DNA of 64,000 nucleotides from Flavobacterium psychroterrae (GTDB taxonomy: Bacteria > Bacteroidota > Bacteroidia > Flavobacteriales > Flavobacteriaceae): NCBI RefSeq assembly GCF_018380615.1, contig NZ_JAGYVZ010000018.1, positions 60,427 to 124,426 on the forward strand. Reading direction: 5' to 3'. The notes below the pieces were generated by a model. It was given only the letters and a program-made list of their open reading frames with translations, did no database searches and was not told the DNA's origin. Both the position numbers and the translations under genes were made by a program. Of this stretch, positions 1 through 9,059 are shown piece by piece (the first letter of the stretch is position 1; every line of letters starts with the position of its first letter).

Positions 1-1
1 G

Positions 2-418
2 TCTGAAAGCGGATTTAATGTTGTGGCATATACAGGATACGCCTCAGATTTAGCTGAAATCATTACTTTGATTTACCGCAACGAAAGCTTTACTTTTTTC
101 AGCGGAAATCTTCGTAGAGAAACGTTGCCAAAAGCATTAAAAGATGCTGATGTTAAGCTAAATGAAATCCAGGTTTATGATACGTCATTGACTCCGCAAA
201 AAATGAAAACTACTCTAGACGGAATCTTATTTTTTAGTCCTTCTGGCGTTGAAAGTTATTTGAAAGACAATACAATTAAGAAAGAAAAGTGTTTTTGCAT
301 TGGAGAAACTACTGCAGAAGCTTTAGAAAAAATCACAAAAAATATCATCATTGCAGATCAGCCAACGGTTGAAGATGTGATCGAAGATGTAATTCTTGAA
401 TACAGCAATAAGCTTTAA
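2..418 (+). CDS. hemD: Uroporphyrinogen-III synthase, C-terminal part (cut by window start)
   Basis: HemD cyclises hydroxymethylbilane to uroporphyrinogen III in heme synthesis. Only the last ~138 codons are present; the reading frame is open from base 2, so the gene starts outside the window. The visible part has the weakly conserved pattern of the second HemD lobe: a segment FFSPSGVESYL followed by a CIGETTAEAL segment, which resembles the conserved TS.A...L and IG..TA..L stretches of the family. The position directly before hemE supports the call, because hemA-hemC-hemD-hemE is a common order in Flavobacteriia. HemD is poorly conserved, so context carries part of the assignment. Confidence 0.85.
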   Translation, partial: SESGFNVVAYTGYASDLAEIITLIYRNESFTFFSGNLRRETLPKALKDADVKLNEIQVYDTSLTPQKMKTTLDGILFFSPSGVESYLKDNTIKKEKCFCIGETTAEALEKITKNIIIADQPTVEDVIEDVILEYSNKL

Positions 419-456
419 GCCTTAGGCAATAAGCAAAAAAAATTATAGTTAAACAT

Positions 457-487
457 AGCTTAAAGCCTAAAGCTTAAAGCCTAAAGC
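457..487. repeat. Two tandem copies of a 14-bp unit before hemE
   Basis: The unit AGCTTAAAGCCTAA occurs at 457-470 and 471-484, followed by a further AGC. A degenerate relative (CTTTAAGCCTTAGGCAATAAGC) lies just upstream around 413-434. The repeat fills most of the hemD-hemE gap and ends 10 bases before the hemE start. Its function is unknown. Confidence 0.8.
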
Positions 488-496
488 AAAAAAAAA

Positions 497-1522
497 ATGT
501 TAAAAAACGACCTATTTTTAAAAGCATTAAAAGGAGAAACTGTTCAACGTCCGCCAGTATGGATGATGCGTCAAGCCGGAAGATATTTACCTGAATTTAT
601 CGCTTTGCGTGATAAATATGATTTCTTTACAAGATGTCAAACTCCTGAATTGGCTGCTGAAATTACAGTTCAGCCTATTCGCAGAATTGCACCTGATGCA
701 GCGATTTTATTCTCAGATATTTTAGTTATCCCACAAGCAATGGGAATCGAAGTTTTAATGAAAGAGAATTTTGGTCCGTTTTTACCAAATCCTATTCGTT
801 CAATGGCAGACGTTCACAGAGTTTACGTTCCGGACATTCAGGAAAGTTTGGGTTACGTAATGGATGCCATTAAATTGACTAAAGAAATGCTGAACGACGA
901 AGTGCCATTAATTGGTTTCGCTGGTTCACCTTGGACAATCTTCTGTTATGCAGTTGAGGGAAAAGGTTCTAAAAGTTTTGATACTGCAAAAGGTTTCGCT
1001 TTCTCAAACCCGGCTGCAGCACATACACTATTACAAAAAATTACAGATACTACAATTTTATACTTAAAAGAAAAAGTAAAAGCGGGAGTTGATGCGGTTC
1101 AGATTTTTGATTCTTGGGGAGGAATGCTTTCTCCTGTTGATTATCAGGAATTTTCATGGAAATACATCAACCAAATCGTTGAGGCTTTGGCTGATCACGC
1201 TCCGGTTATTGTTTTCGGAAAAGGATGCTGGTTTGCTTTAGGCGAAATGGGTAAAAGTAGAGCTTCGGCATTGGGTGTAGACTGGACTTGTTCACCAAGA
1301 AATGCGCGTTATTTGTCTGGTGGAAACATTACACTACAAGGAAATTTTGATCCGTCAAGATTGCTTTCTCCAATTCCAACCATCAAAAAAATGGTACATG
1401 AAATGATTAATGAGTTCGGAAAAGATAAATATATCGTAAATTTAGGTCACGGAATTTTACCAAATATTCCCGTAGATCATGCTAAAGCGTTTATTGACGC
1501 GGTGAAAGAATACGGGAACTAA
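497..1522 (+). CDS. hemE: Uroporphyrinogen decarboxylase
   Basis: HemE decarboxylates the four acetate side chains of uroporphyrinogen III to give coproporphyrinogen III in the cytoplasm. The 341-residue length fits the family. The signature RPPVWMMRQAGRYLP is at residues 18-32, and the second conserved block GFAGSPWTIFCYAVEG lies in the middle of the protein. The start follows an A-run, the usual context in this genome. The gene sits between hemD and a group of small genes that ends in hemF, the next enzyme of the pathway, so the cluster follows pathway order. Nothing unusual in the sequence. Confidence 0.98.
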   Translation: MLKNDLFLKALKGETVQRPPVWMMRQAGRYLPEFIALRDKYDFFTRCQTPELAAEITVQPIRRIAPDAAILFSDILVIPQAMGIEVLMKENFGPFLPNPIRSMADVHRVYVPDIQESLGYVMDAIKLTKEMLNDEVPLIGFAGSPWTIFCYAVEGKGSKSFDTAKGFAFSNPAAAHTLLQKITDTTILYLKEKVKAGVDAVQIFDSWGGMLSPVDYQEFSWKYINQIVEALADHAPVIVFGKGCWFALGEMGKSRASALGVDWTCSPRNARYLSGGNITLQGNFDPSRLLSPIPTIKKMVHEMINEFGKDKYIVNLGHGILPNIPVDHAKAFIDAVKEYGN

Positions 1523-1539
1523 TATAGTATTCAGCTTCT

Positions 1540-1582
1540 AGTCGCAGTTTTCAGTTTCATTTCAAGTCTGAAAACTGCGACT
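1540..1582. repeat. Perfect 15-bp inverted repeat (REP-like) after hemE
   Basis: AGTCGCAGTTTTCAG at 1540-1554 is the exact reverse complement of 1568-1582, with a 13-base spacer. A further GACTGAAAACT follows at about 1585. The same sequence elements recur at 20683-20757, so this looks like a member of an interspersed palindromic family rather than a plain terminator; there is no T-run after it. Confidence 0.8.
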
Positions 1583-1613
1583 GTGACTGAAAACTTTAAA
1601 AACCATGCCCTAG

Positions 1614-2312
1614 ATGTTTGCAAACATAAACTTCACCAGAAACTCGCCATTTTCTTTTATAGAATATGGATTTCAGGCGTATTATGCTACTTTGTTTTTG
1701 ATGGTGTGGATGCATCCGGAAGAATATAATATTTCTATGGTCAATGATTTGGCTATTTTAATGGCTTTTGAGTTTATTATGGTTCACTCAGGGGTATTTA
1801 TGGCGGTTATGCCAAAAAAACTTTCTCTTTTTGTGTTTTTCCCCATGTATGGATTGTTTGCATATGGTTTTAATCATTCTGTAATTAATACAAATATTTT
1901 TTATATTTATTTGCTGACGGTTTTAAACCGAATGCGATTTGCTTTTTCGGATGTTAGTCTGGAAGTTCGCGCAGTACAAGTAGGAAAATCTGTTGCCAGA
2001 GTAATGTTGTACTTCTTTTTAATTTTTGCCGTATGTTTTGGAAACGAGTTGATTCCGAAATTAGGATTAACAGAAGAGTTTTTAGAAAAATCAAAATATT
2101 TTGATACTGTAAAAGCGAGCGGATTATTTATAGATAAACCGTATGTACCAATATGTATGGGTTTTATATATTATTCTCTGCCAGTTTTATATTTTATTTA
2201 CCGAATTATCAAAAAAATCGGCAATAGAAATAATGATCCTTTTCAAGAAAAGAATTTAATCTTTAGCAGAACAATATATAGTCAGAAATTTAACTCTGAT
2301 AAAAAACAATAA
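1614..2312 (+). CDS. Integral membrane protein of unknown function
   Basis: I do not recognise the family. The 232-residue product is strongly hydrophobic, with about six predicted membrane spans: roughly residues 18-35, 45-65, 70-90, 92-108, 128-148 and 175-200. It ends in a basic, hydrophilic tail of about 30 residues that should face the cytoplasm. It has no signal peptide and no obvious catalytic motif. It is followed after 2 bases by the next gene, so the two are probably co-transcribed between hemE and hemF. A link to heme metabolism is suggested only by position. Confidence 0.75.
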   Translation: MFANINFTRNSPFSFIEYGFQAYYATLFLMVWMHPEEYNISMVNDLAILMAFEFIMVHSGVFMAVMPKKLSLFVFFPMYGLFAYGFNHSVINTNIFYIYLLTVLNRMRFAFSDVSLEVRAVQVGKSVARVMLYFFLIFAVCFGNELIPKLGLTEEFLEKSKYFDTVKASGLFIDKPYVPICMGFIYYSLPVLYFIYRIIKKIGNRNNDPFQEKNLIFSRTIYSQKFNSDKKQ

Positions 2313-2314
2313 AC

Positions 2315-2692
2315 ATGCTGAACAAAGGCCTTAGAGACGAAGAAAGTATTAGAATAGAGAATACTCTAAGAACTCTGCACGCGTTGATTTTTGTTCCGAA
2401 GTTTTGGAATGTTGAAGAGATAAGCCTAATAGACGAACAATTAAAGAGTTTTGGTTTAAGCTTAGAGAGAACAATTGAAATTCCAGAAGAAGAATTAATC
2501 ATTCTGCTACAAAATTGTCATTTAGATTGGAATCAACAAGAGCAATTTGCAGATATATTAGTTGGTTTATCCCACGAAAAACAATTTGATTTTTTAGGTA
2601 AAGCACTTGCCATTTATCAATATATTCAGCAGGAAAGCAAAGTTTTTTCCTTTGGAATAAATACTAAAATCGCTTCGGTGAAAAAGAAATAA
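2315..2692 (+). CDS. Small soluble protein of unknown function
   Basis: The 125-residue protein is acidic in its first part and has a Lys-rich end. It has no signal peptide, membrane span or recognisable motif. Predicted structure is mostly helical, for example residues 5-20 and 45-65. It lies 2 bases after the membrane protein gene and 2 bases before the acetyltransferase gene, so it is very likely part of the same transcript. The tight spacing on both sides is the best evidence that it is a real gene. Confidence 0.7.
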   Translation: MLNKGLRDEESIRIENTLRTLHALIFVPKFWNVEEISLIDEQLKSFGLSLERTIEIPEEELIILLQNCHLDWNQQEQFADILVGLSHEKQFDFLGKALAIYQYIQQESKVFSFGINTKIASVKKK

Positions 2693-2694
2693 CA

Positions 2695-3240
2695 ATGAGT
2701 TTTACAGAATTAAAAATAGACAGAATTGAAAATATTCTTCCAGAAGAGTTTTATAACCTCATCGATAAGAATAGAAATCATATTGGAAAAACTTTTCCGG
2801 TGACTTTGGCAAATTCAAATTCTTTAAAGAAAGCAGAAGATTTTCTTGCAATCAGTCTTGACAAAGAAAAAAATAGTGAAGGTTTTTATTTTTACGCCAG
2901 AGATCTTAAAACCAACGCTTTAATTGGCTATTTGTGTATAAAAACAATTGATTACCGCATTTCAAAATGTGAATTAGGTTATTTTGCTGACGAAGATTAT
3001 CAGGGAAAAGGTATTACATCAAAAATGGTTTCTCAAGCACTTGAATTTTGTTTCAATGAATTAAGTTTGAATAAAGTTTTTATCTGCACTTCAGAAATTA
3101 ATTTGGCAAGCCAGAAAATTGCATTAAAACACAATTTTAAACAAGAAGGAATTTTGCGAGACGAGTTCAGAAATGGTGATGGTGAATTACAAAATACTGT
3201 TTATTTCGGATTGTTAAAATCAGAATATAATGCAAATTAA
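2695..3240 (+). CDS. GNAT acetyltransferase, RimJ/RimL type
   Basis: This is a 181-residue Gcn5-related N-acetyltransferase that would transfer an acetyl group from acetyl-CoA to an amine, perhaps a protein N-terminus. The core is visible: a beta strand with LGYFADEDYQGKGITSKMV at about residues 95-113 holds the Q/R-x-x-G-x-G/A acetyl-CoA loop (QGKGIT), and the segment SQKIALKHNFKQEGILRDE resembles the RimJ/RimL motif A.NxxS...K.GF..EG..R. The substrate cannot be told. Its last 11 bases overlap the start of the next gene, which suggests coupled translation. Confidence 0.88.
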   Translation: MSFTELKIDRIENILPEEFYNLIDKNRNHIGKTFPVTLANSNSLKKAEDFLAISLDKEKNSEGFYFYARDLKTNALIGYLCIKTIDYRISKCELGYFADEDYQGKGITSKMVSQALEFCFNELSLNKVFICTSEINLASQKIALKHNFKQEGILRDEFRNGDGELQNTVYFGLLKSEYNAN

Positions 3241-3652
3241 GGATAAATTTCTTGTACTAATTATTTGCTTTAGTTTATTTTCTTGTAAAACCTACACTAT
3301 CAACCCCGAAAACTTTAAAGAGCAATTTGCAAATATTGAATATGACTTATCCACATCTACTAGTATCACTGGTTCAATTCATTATAACGGTTATCACATC
3401 AAAAAAATTAGTGTAACAGATAAAGATGGAAATACACAATTATTGGAAAACATGCCATCTCTTGAAATGCGTGTTACTTTAAACAATGGAAATCGAAAGA
3501 TTGTTTACTTTGACAGCATGAAACTTGAAAATGACACTTTAACTGGACATAAGTCAAGGTTTTTTCCAAAAACAATTACAAAGATTCCGTTTTATGACAT
3601 AACAAAGATTGAAATACAAGAAGGTAGAAAGAAAATAAAATATAAAAATTAA
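3230..3652 (+). CDS. Putative lipoprotein of unknown function
   Basis: The 140-residue product begins with a basic end and a hydrophobic stretch closed by LFSC at residues 16-19, a lipobox, so it is probably a lipoprotein. The rest is rich in beta strands and contains a segment about nucleotide 3360-3480 with alternating polar and hydrophobic residues. The start overlaps the end of the acetyltransferase gene by 11 bases. The stop is 6 bases before hemF, which keeps it within the heme gene group. I do not recognise the family. Confidence 0.7.
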   Translation: MQIKDKFLVLIICFSLFSCKTYTINPENFKEQFANIEYDLSTSTSITGSIHYNGYHIKKISVTDKDGNTQLLENMPSLEMRVTLNNGNRKIVYFDSMKLENDTLTGHKSRFFPKTITKIPFYDITKIEIQEGRKKIKYKN

Positions 3653-3658
3653 TCTCAC

Positions 3659-4561
3659 ATGAAAGATAAATTTTACGCATACATACAAAAATTACAAGAT
3701 CAAATCTGTGCCGGATTAGAAGCTGTTGACGGAACTACGAAATTCCGTGAAGATCTTTGGGAACGTCCTGAAGGCGGTGGCGGAAGAACACGAGTTATAG
3801 AAAACGGAAATGTTTTTGAAAAAGGCGGTGTCAACATTTCAGCCGTTCACGGAAAATTACCTGAAGCCATGCAAAAGATGTTTGGCGTTGGTGAAGCAGA
3901 TTTTTTTGCCTGCGGTTTAAGTTTGGTTTTGCATCCTAAAAACCCTATGGTTCCTACGGTGCACGCCAATTGGCGATACTTTGAAATGTATGATGAGTTA
4001 GGAAAGGTAATCGAACAATGGTTTGGTGGCGGACAGGATTTAACGCCTTATTATTTGTTTGAAGAAGATGCCAAACACTTTCACCAAACTTGTAAAACAG
4101 CTTGTGACAAACATAATCCGGAATTTTATCCAAAATATAAAAAACAATGTGACGCTTATTTCTGGAATGCGCATAGAAACGAAGCGCGCGGCATTGGTGG
4201 TTTATTCTTTGATTATTGCAAAGCAAATGAACAAATGTCAATGGAAGATTGGTTCAATTTCGTAAGCGAAGTTGGCGATAGTTTCTTAGAAGCCTACGCT
4301 CCGATTGTTGAAAGAAGAAAAAATCTTGAATATAGTCCAGAAAATAGAACTTGGCAGGAAATTCGTCGTGGTCGTTACGTTGAGTTTAACTTAGTTCACG
4401 ATAAAGGCACTTTATTCGGTTTGAAAACCAATGGAAGAATCGAGAGTATTTTGATGAGTTTGCCACCAAATGTACAATGGGTTTACGATCATCACGCAGA
4501 AGCGGGAAGTATCGAAGAGAAATTGGTCAATGTATTAGAAAATCCTGTTGACTGGATTTAA
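3659..4561 (+). CDS. hemF: Oxygen-dependent coproporphyrinogen III oxidase
   Basis: HemF uses O2 to decarboxylate two propionates of coproporphyrinogen III to vinyl groups. The 300-residue length is typical. Family hallmarks are all present: a glycine-rich GGGGRTRV segment near residue 38, a long conserved block SLVLHPKNPMVPTVHANWRY near residue 87, WFGGGQDLTPYY near residue 121, and EARGIGGLFFDYC near residue 176. A protein of the aerobic type fits an aerobic gliding bacterium. It is the last heme gene of this block; hemB lies 5 kb further on. Confidence 0.98.
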   Translation: MKDKFYAYIQKLQDQICAGLEAVDGTTKFREDLWERPEGGGGRTRVIENGNVFEKGGVNISAVHGKLPEAMQKMFGVGEADFFACGLSLVLHPKNPMVPTVHANWRYFEMYDELGKVIEQWFGGGQDLTPYYLFEEDAKHFHQTCKTACDKHNPEFYPKYKKQCDAYFWNAHRNEARGIGGLFFDYCKANEQMSMEDWFNFVSEVGDSFLEAYAPIVERRKNLEYSPENRTWQEIRRGRYVEFNLVHDKGTLFGLKTNGRIESILMSLPPNVQWVYDHHAEAGSIEEKLVNVLENPVDWI

Positions 4562-4647
4562 TACGATTGACCCAAATTTTAATTTATCACATCAGAACTT
4601 CATTTTAAAATTGTAATTTAGATATGTTTTTAAATTCCAATTTTAAA

Positions 4648-5589
4648 ATGAAGCTAAATCTGATTTATATAGCATTTTTCGGAAGTGTTTTTGGGTGTTT
4701 CGCCCAAAAAGACACATTACAGAACCCTTATTTTAAATCATACGATGATAAAGTTACGGCCAGTATTTACTATCTGGACACTTCTAACAATTTTCAGATT
4801 GGATTTAATTCCGAAGGTCAAAAGAAATATGTGGATCTCAATCCTAACCGACGTGAACAAGTGGGCGTTGGTTTAAGTTACAAATTTATTGATATCAGTT
4901 TTGGTTTTGCACCGAAGTTCTTTAGCGAAAACAAAGACAATTCAGACTCTAAGCTTTTTAGTTTCAATACCCGTTTTTACTATAAAAAATGGATGCAATC
5001 TTTTACTTTTATCAACCAAAAAGGATTTTATATCAGCGAAGGTGCGGTAAATGTTTTTTTACCAAAAATGCGTACGACAAAGATTGGAGGAACGACTTCG
5101 TACATTTTCAATGATAACTTCTCATATAAAACATTAGTCAATCAAAACGAATGGCAAACGAAGAGTTCAGGAAGTTTTATTCCGAGTTTTTCATTTTATT
5201 ACACTAATCTTAATTTAAACAATGCTCCAAATTCTTCAAACGGGGATATTTATGTTTTTTCGTTAGCTCCCTCCTATTTCTACAATTTTGTAATCAGTGA
5301 TCGCGTTTTAATAGGAACGGGACTTGCTTTTGGAGCGGGAATTAATGATGTCGACGGCGATGTTTCGGCATTGTACCAATTAGACTTTAATTTAAAGCTT
5401 GCCTATAATCGAGATCGTTTCTTTGCTTTTGCTAGTTTAAACACGCTGAATTTTCTTCAGAATGATTCGGCGGAAGCCAGATTAAATGACAATATATCAA
5501 CTGTAAAATTCAATATCGGATATCGGTTTGATCCTCCAAATAAAGTAAAAGAAGTCTATGAAAAAGTAAATCAAAAAACAGGACTTTAA
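4648..5589 (+). CDS. DUF4421-like outer-membrane protein
   Basis: From the ATG at 4648 the product starts with a clean signal peptide (MKLNLIYIAFFGSVFGCFAQ) and then has alternating beta strands through to the end, as expected of an outer-membrane barrel. An in-frame ATG at 4624 would add eight residues before the signal peptide, so the later start is preferred. The N-terminal part resembles DUF4421 proteins, common and uncharacterised in Bacteroidota. The last residues do not match a T9SS sorting domain. No catalytic motif is visible. Confidence 0.75.
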   Translation: MKLNLIYIAFFGSVFGCFAQKDTLQNPYFKSYDDKVTASIYYLDTSNNFQIGFNSEGQKKYVDLNPNRREQVGVGLSYKFIDISFGFAPKFFSENKDNSDSKLFSFNTRFYYKKWMQSFTFINQKGFYISEGAVNVFLPKMRTTKIGGTTSYIFNDNFSYKTLVNQNEWQTKSSGSFIPSFSFYYTNLNLNNAPNSSNGDIYVFSLAPSYFYNFVISDRVLIGTGLAFGAGINDVDGDVSALYQLDFNLKLAYNRDRFFAFASLNTLNFLQNDSAEARLNDNISTVKFNIGYRFDPPNKVKEVYEKVNQKTGL

Positions 5590-5637
5590 ATATTAATCAG
5601 ATCACTATCGGGATTATAATCTAAAATTAAAAACATT

Positions 5638-6540
5638 ATGAAAAATAGAGAGACATACATCGCGCAATTACATCGCATGCATTCCGGAAAGGGATTTATC
5701 GCTGCATTAGATCAAAGTGGCGGAAGTACGCCAAAAGCATTATCGCAATATGGAGTTGAAGAGAGCAGTTTCACAAATGACGAAGAAATGTATACTCTTG
5801 TACATGAAATGAGAACCAGGATTATCAAAAGTCCTGCGTTTGATAGTGAATATATCTTAGGCGCTATTTTATTTGAAAATACAATGGATCGCAAAATCGA
5901 CGGACAATGGTCTGCGGATTATTTATGGGACAATAAAAAAATAGTTCCATTTTTAAAAGTAGATAAAGGTCTTGCTGATCTTGCAAATGGCGTGCAACTG
6001 ATGAAGCCTATTGCTAATTTAGATGAATTGTTAACCCGAGCCGTAGAACGAAATATTTTTGGAACTAAAATGCGTTCTGTTATTAAAGAAGCTAATCCGA
6101 CAGGAATTCGCGAAGTAGTTGAGCAGCAATTTGCGGTTGGTTTACAAATTTTCGCAAAAGGACTTATCCCAATTATAGAACCTGAAGTAGATATTTATAG
6201 TGCTGATAAGGAAAAGTCAGAAGAAATTTTAAAAGAAGAAATCATAAAGCAACTTGCCTTACTTGATAAAGATGTAAAAGTGATGCTAAAACTTTCAATT
6301 CCAACTGTGAATGACTTTTATAGCGAACTTATGACTGACGGGCATGTTGTGCGCGTTGTTGCATTGTCTGGTGGATATGGTCAGGACGAAGCAAATCTCA
6401 AACTTTCGCAAAATCACGGATTAATTGCAAGTTTTTCAAGAGCTTTGTCTGAAGGATTAACTGCAGGACAATCTGACGATGATTTTAATACTAAAATCGG
6501 AACGACAATTAAAGAAATCTATACGGCTTCGATTACATAA
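5638..6540 (+). CDS. Fructose-bisphosphate aldolase, class I
   Basis: This enzyme cleaves fructose 1,6-bisphosphate to dihydroxyacetone phosphate and glyceraldehyde 3-phosphate through a Schiff base. The 300-residue length and the motifs AALDQSGGSTPKAL (residues 22-35), ILFENTMD and PIIEPEVD are those of the short bacterial class I aldolases. The probable Schiff-base lysine is in VMLKLSIP at about residue 222, and ALSGGYGQDEAN forms a phosphate-binding stretch. It stands alone and is closed by a strong terminator at 6585-6618. Confidence 0.92.
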   Translation: MKNRETYIAQLHRMHSGKGFIAALDQSGGSTPKALSQYGVEESSFTNDEEMYTLVHEMRTRIIKSPAFDSEYILGAILFENTMDRKIDGQWSADYLWDNKKIVPFLKVDKGLADLANGVQLMKPIANLDELLTRAVERNIFGTKMRSVIKEANPTGIREVVEQQFAVGLQIFAKGLIPIIEPEVDIYSADKEKSEEILKEEIIKQLALLDKDVKVMLKLSIPTVNDFYSELMTDGHVVRVVALSGGYGQDEANLKLSQNHGLIASFSRALSEGLTAGQSDDDFNTKIGTTIKEIYTASIT

Positions 6541-6584
6541 AACCTTATTTGTAGAAAGTTTATATCAGCGAAAGCAATTCATAA

Positions 6585-6618
6585 AAAAATCCCCGGGATA
6601 AACATTCTGGGGATTTTT
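6585..6618. terminator. Bidirectional intrinsic terminator
   Basis: AAAAATCCCC (6585-6594) pairs with GGGGATTTTT (6609-6618), with a 14-base loop. T-runs follow on both strands. It sits between the convergent aldolase gene and the leftward 593-residue gene and can serve both. Confidence 0.88.
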
Positions 6619-6637
6619 GTTTTTATATAATTTTAAA

Positions 6638-8419
6638 TTATTTACTTAATTCGTCAGCTAAGTCTAATGTTTGTAAAATGATATTTTTATCAGATTTTAT
6701 AGTGTTTAGCTTAAACTCAAAAATCAATTTATTATCTATTAGTTTTTTAGGGGATTCAAATGTGAAATCTCTAAATTGCTGTGATACCATTTTTATTTTC
6801 TTTGATTCAGTTGCTTTTGCATCGCTGGTTTTATTGTATGCATTTGCAATTCCATCAAGATTTAATTGACCGGAAATGTAGTTTTTCTTTAATGCTTTTT
6901 TTGCTTCTTTAGTAAAAGCTCCTTTTCCTGTAGTAAAATAATCCAGTGTATTTGCAATAACTACAACATCTTTATCTTTTTTAATAAATACATTTCCGTA
7001 ATCTTCTGTGCCAACAATCTGATAAAAATCACCTTTTTGAATTAAAATCTTTTTGCGAATTCCTAATTGAATCAGTTTATCTCCAAATGTAGGATGCGTT
7101 GATGTAAAAACTACTGAAAACAGCGGAATGTTCTTTTGTATTTTTTGTTCCGTTACGGTTTCTTCATAATTTTCATCATAACCGTACGATTTAGTAGTTA
7201 CTTCAATCTCTTTCATATTGTACAAAAACATACTTAAATCACCATCAAAAAGCGTTGCTGTAGCTTCTTCATCGACTATTGTCGATATTAAATCGGCTAT
7301 AAGAGTTACATCTTCTTTAACAAGTTGTGGGTTTTGAAATAATTGAGCCGTTAATGACGGAAAATTTTCAAGAGCTGCTTTGCTATTTATGTGGTAAGAC
7401 ATATATCCTAATGGCTTTTGATCAGGAAAATAATTAAAGATGTTCTTGTTTACTTTTCTGTTTGTGATTTTTTCAGCGACTGTTGCCATTGATTGAGAAT
7501 ATTCAATTATTTCTTCAACACGGGCGTTGTCGTTATCAAAGTAAAAGTCAAGATTTATTCCTTTTACGAGATTCGAGGCATTTTGTTGTAGTGGCAAAAA
7601 TTTATTATAACTGGCAAACTGGGATAAAGCACCATACGTTTCATTAAATTTACTCATTACTGAGCTGTAATTAAGCCATGACGAAATATCGGCATTAATA
7701 TTTACTTTCTCTGAACTTGGCGTTACAAAACCATTTTCGAATAATGACTTTATAAAAAGGCTTTGCTTTTCTGATTGTGAAGCGCTAAAATCTGCTTCGG
7801 CTTTTTCATATTCAGCATTATCACTTCCGGAATAATCTTCTTCGGATTCTTCTTCAGTTGCATCTACTGCAACTTCTACTTGTTCCTGATAAGGTTCTGT
7901 AACGGAAATAGAATCTGCCTCATGATTCCAATTGTATTTATCTGAAGTATATTTTTTAGTCAATTCAACAATTACCAAATAATTATCATTCCATGCTAAT
8001 GACATTTTTTGATTTTTTGGAGTATAAACTGAATATTTTTCGAAGTCCTGAATCACCGGAACCTCAACAGAATCTGTGTCTTGATTTAGAGTATGTTTTT
8101 CGATCAGAAACTGTTTGAAAGTTACTCTGCTTTTTATCGGAATTGTAACCTGATAATAGGGAATACTGTCCGTAAAGTTTCCGTGAACGGTAAATTTTTG
8201 ATCCAGTTGAAAAAGTGCCACATATTTTTCTAAATCAAGATTGGCTTTACCTTCTTTGTATTTGTTCATCAACGGATGATTTAATACATCGGCAATATTT
8301 ACTTTTTTAGAAAGCTGGTTTCCATTAAATTGAACAAAATAATCGTATTGTTTTTGATTGGCTTGACCAAAAGTCAAATGAATGGCGAATAATAAAAGGA
8401 AAGTGTAAAAATACTTCAT
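6638..8419 (-). CDS. Secreted protein of unknown function (593 aa)
   Basis: I cannot name the family with confidence. The product has a signal peptide (MKYFYTFLLLFAIHLTFGQ) and about 570 further residues. A very acidic stretch (many Glu and Asp) at about residues 180-215 separates an N-terminal beta-rich part from a longer C-terminal part. No catalytic motif and no T9SS sorting domain is visible, so a periplasmic location is as likely as a surface one. It follows the lipoprotein gene after only 3 bases, so the two form an operon transcribed leftward from a promoter near 9060-9089. Confidence 0.75.
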   Translation of the reverse strand: MKYFYTFLLLFAIHLTFGQANQKQYDYFVQFNGNQLSKKVNIADVLNHPLMNKYKEGKANLDLEKYVALFQLDQKFTVHGNFTDSIPYYQVTIPIKSRVTFKQFLIEKHTLNQDTDSVEVPVIQDFEKYSVYTPKNQKMSLAWNDNYLVIVELTKKYTSDKYNWNHEADSISVTEPYQEQVEVAVDATEEESEEDYSGSDNAEYEKAEADFSASQSEKQSLFIKSLFENGFVTPSSEKVNINADISSWLNYSSVMSKFNETYGALSQFASYNKFLPLQQNASNLVKGINLDFYFDNDNARVEEIIEYSQSMATVAEKITNRKVNKNIFNYFPDQKPLGYMSYHINSKAALENFPSLTAQLFQNPQLVKEDVTLIADLISTIVDEEATATLFDGDLSMFLYNMKEIEVTTKSYGYDENYEETVTEQKIQKNIPLFSVVFTSTHPTFGDKLIQLGIRKKILIQKGDFYQIVGTEDYGNVFIKKDKDVVVIANTLDYFTTGKGAFTKEAKKALKKNYISGQLNLDGIANAYNKTSDAKATESKKIKMVSQQFRDFTFESPKKLIDNKLIFEFKLNTIKSDKNIILQTLDLADELSK

Positions 8420-8422
8420 AAA

Positions 8423-9055
8423 TCAAGGAGTTAATTGGATGGTATTGTTCATTAATGCCGATTTTTTAAGTACGCTATACATACTTTGTTTTAAAAATAC
8501 GGTCTTTTTATTTTTAGAAATTTTACTGTTTGGATTCTCGACAGCCACAACATCTTTATCAAATGTATAAATCGCTATTATATTCGCCGCTTCAAGATCT
8601 TGTTTTTTCTTGGGATCTTTCATCAGTTTTTCAGGAATTGGATACGAAGCAATCCTTTCGAAGTTTTTGGCATTGCTACTAAAATGAATCTGATCGCTTT
8701 GATTATTTATACTATTGACAACGGCATTAAGCGCTTTGACATTGGCATAATCGAGTTTGATAATGAAAACGTAATTTTGAAAATCAGTTTTTGTAGTGAC
8801 ATTTGAAATTCCATTAATTTTTGAAGCTTTTATTTTAAAGTCTTCGAGTTTTTTGGTGATTTCCTGTTCGTTGGGAATTTTTACGCCATCGATTTCTTCG
8901 AGCCAGATAGCAGATTTAGTCTTGAACCATGATTTCGAAAAGTCGACCATCAGCGTATATTCACCACTTTGATCATCGTGATGTTTGATTCTTTCTGTTA
9001 TTTCGAAACAGCTTGTTAAGAGTAAACAACAGCATAAAGCGAGAAATTTCTTCAT
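8423..9055 (-). CDS. Putative lipoprotein of unknown function (210 aa)
   Basis: The N-terminus MKKFLALCCCLLLTSCFE is a lipoprotein signal with LTSC as lipobox (Cys16). The mature part of ~195 residues alternates strands and helices and has no motif I recognise. It is the first gene of a two-gene leftward operon; the stop lies 3 bases before the start of the 593-residue secreted protein, so the two probably act together at the membrane. The start codon lies only 4 bases after a well-formed -7 box, which suggests a leaderless transcript. Confidence 0.75.
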   Translation of the reverse strand: MKKFLALCCCLLLTSCFEITERIKHHDDQSGEYTLMVDFSKSWFKTKSAIWLEEIDGVKIPNEQEITKKLEDFKIKASKINGISNVTTKTDFQNYVFIIKLDYANVKALNAVVNSINNQSDQIHFSSNAKNFERIASYPIPEKLMKDPKKKQDLEAANIIAIYTFDKDVVAVENPNSKISKNKKTVFLKQSMYSVLKKSALMNNTIQLTP

Positions 9056-9059
9056 TGGG

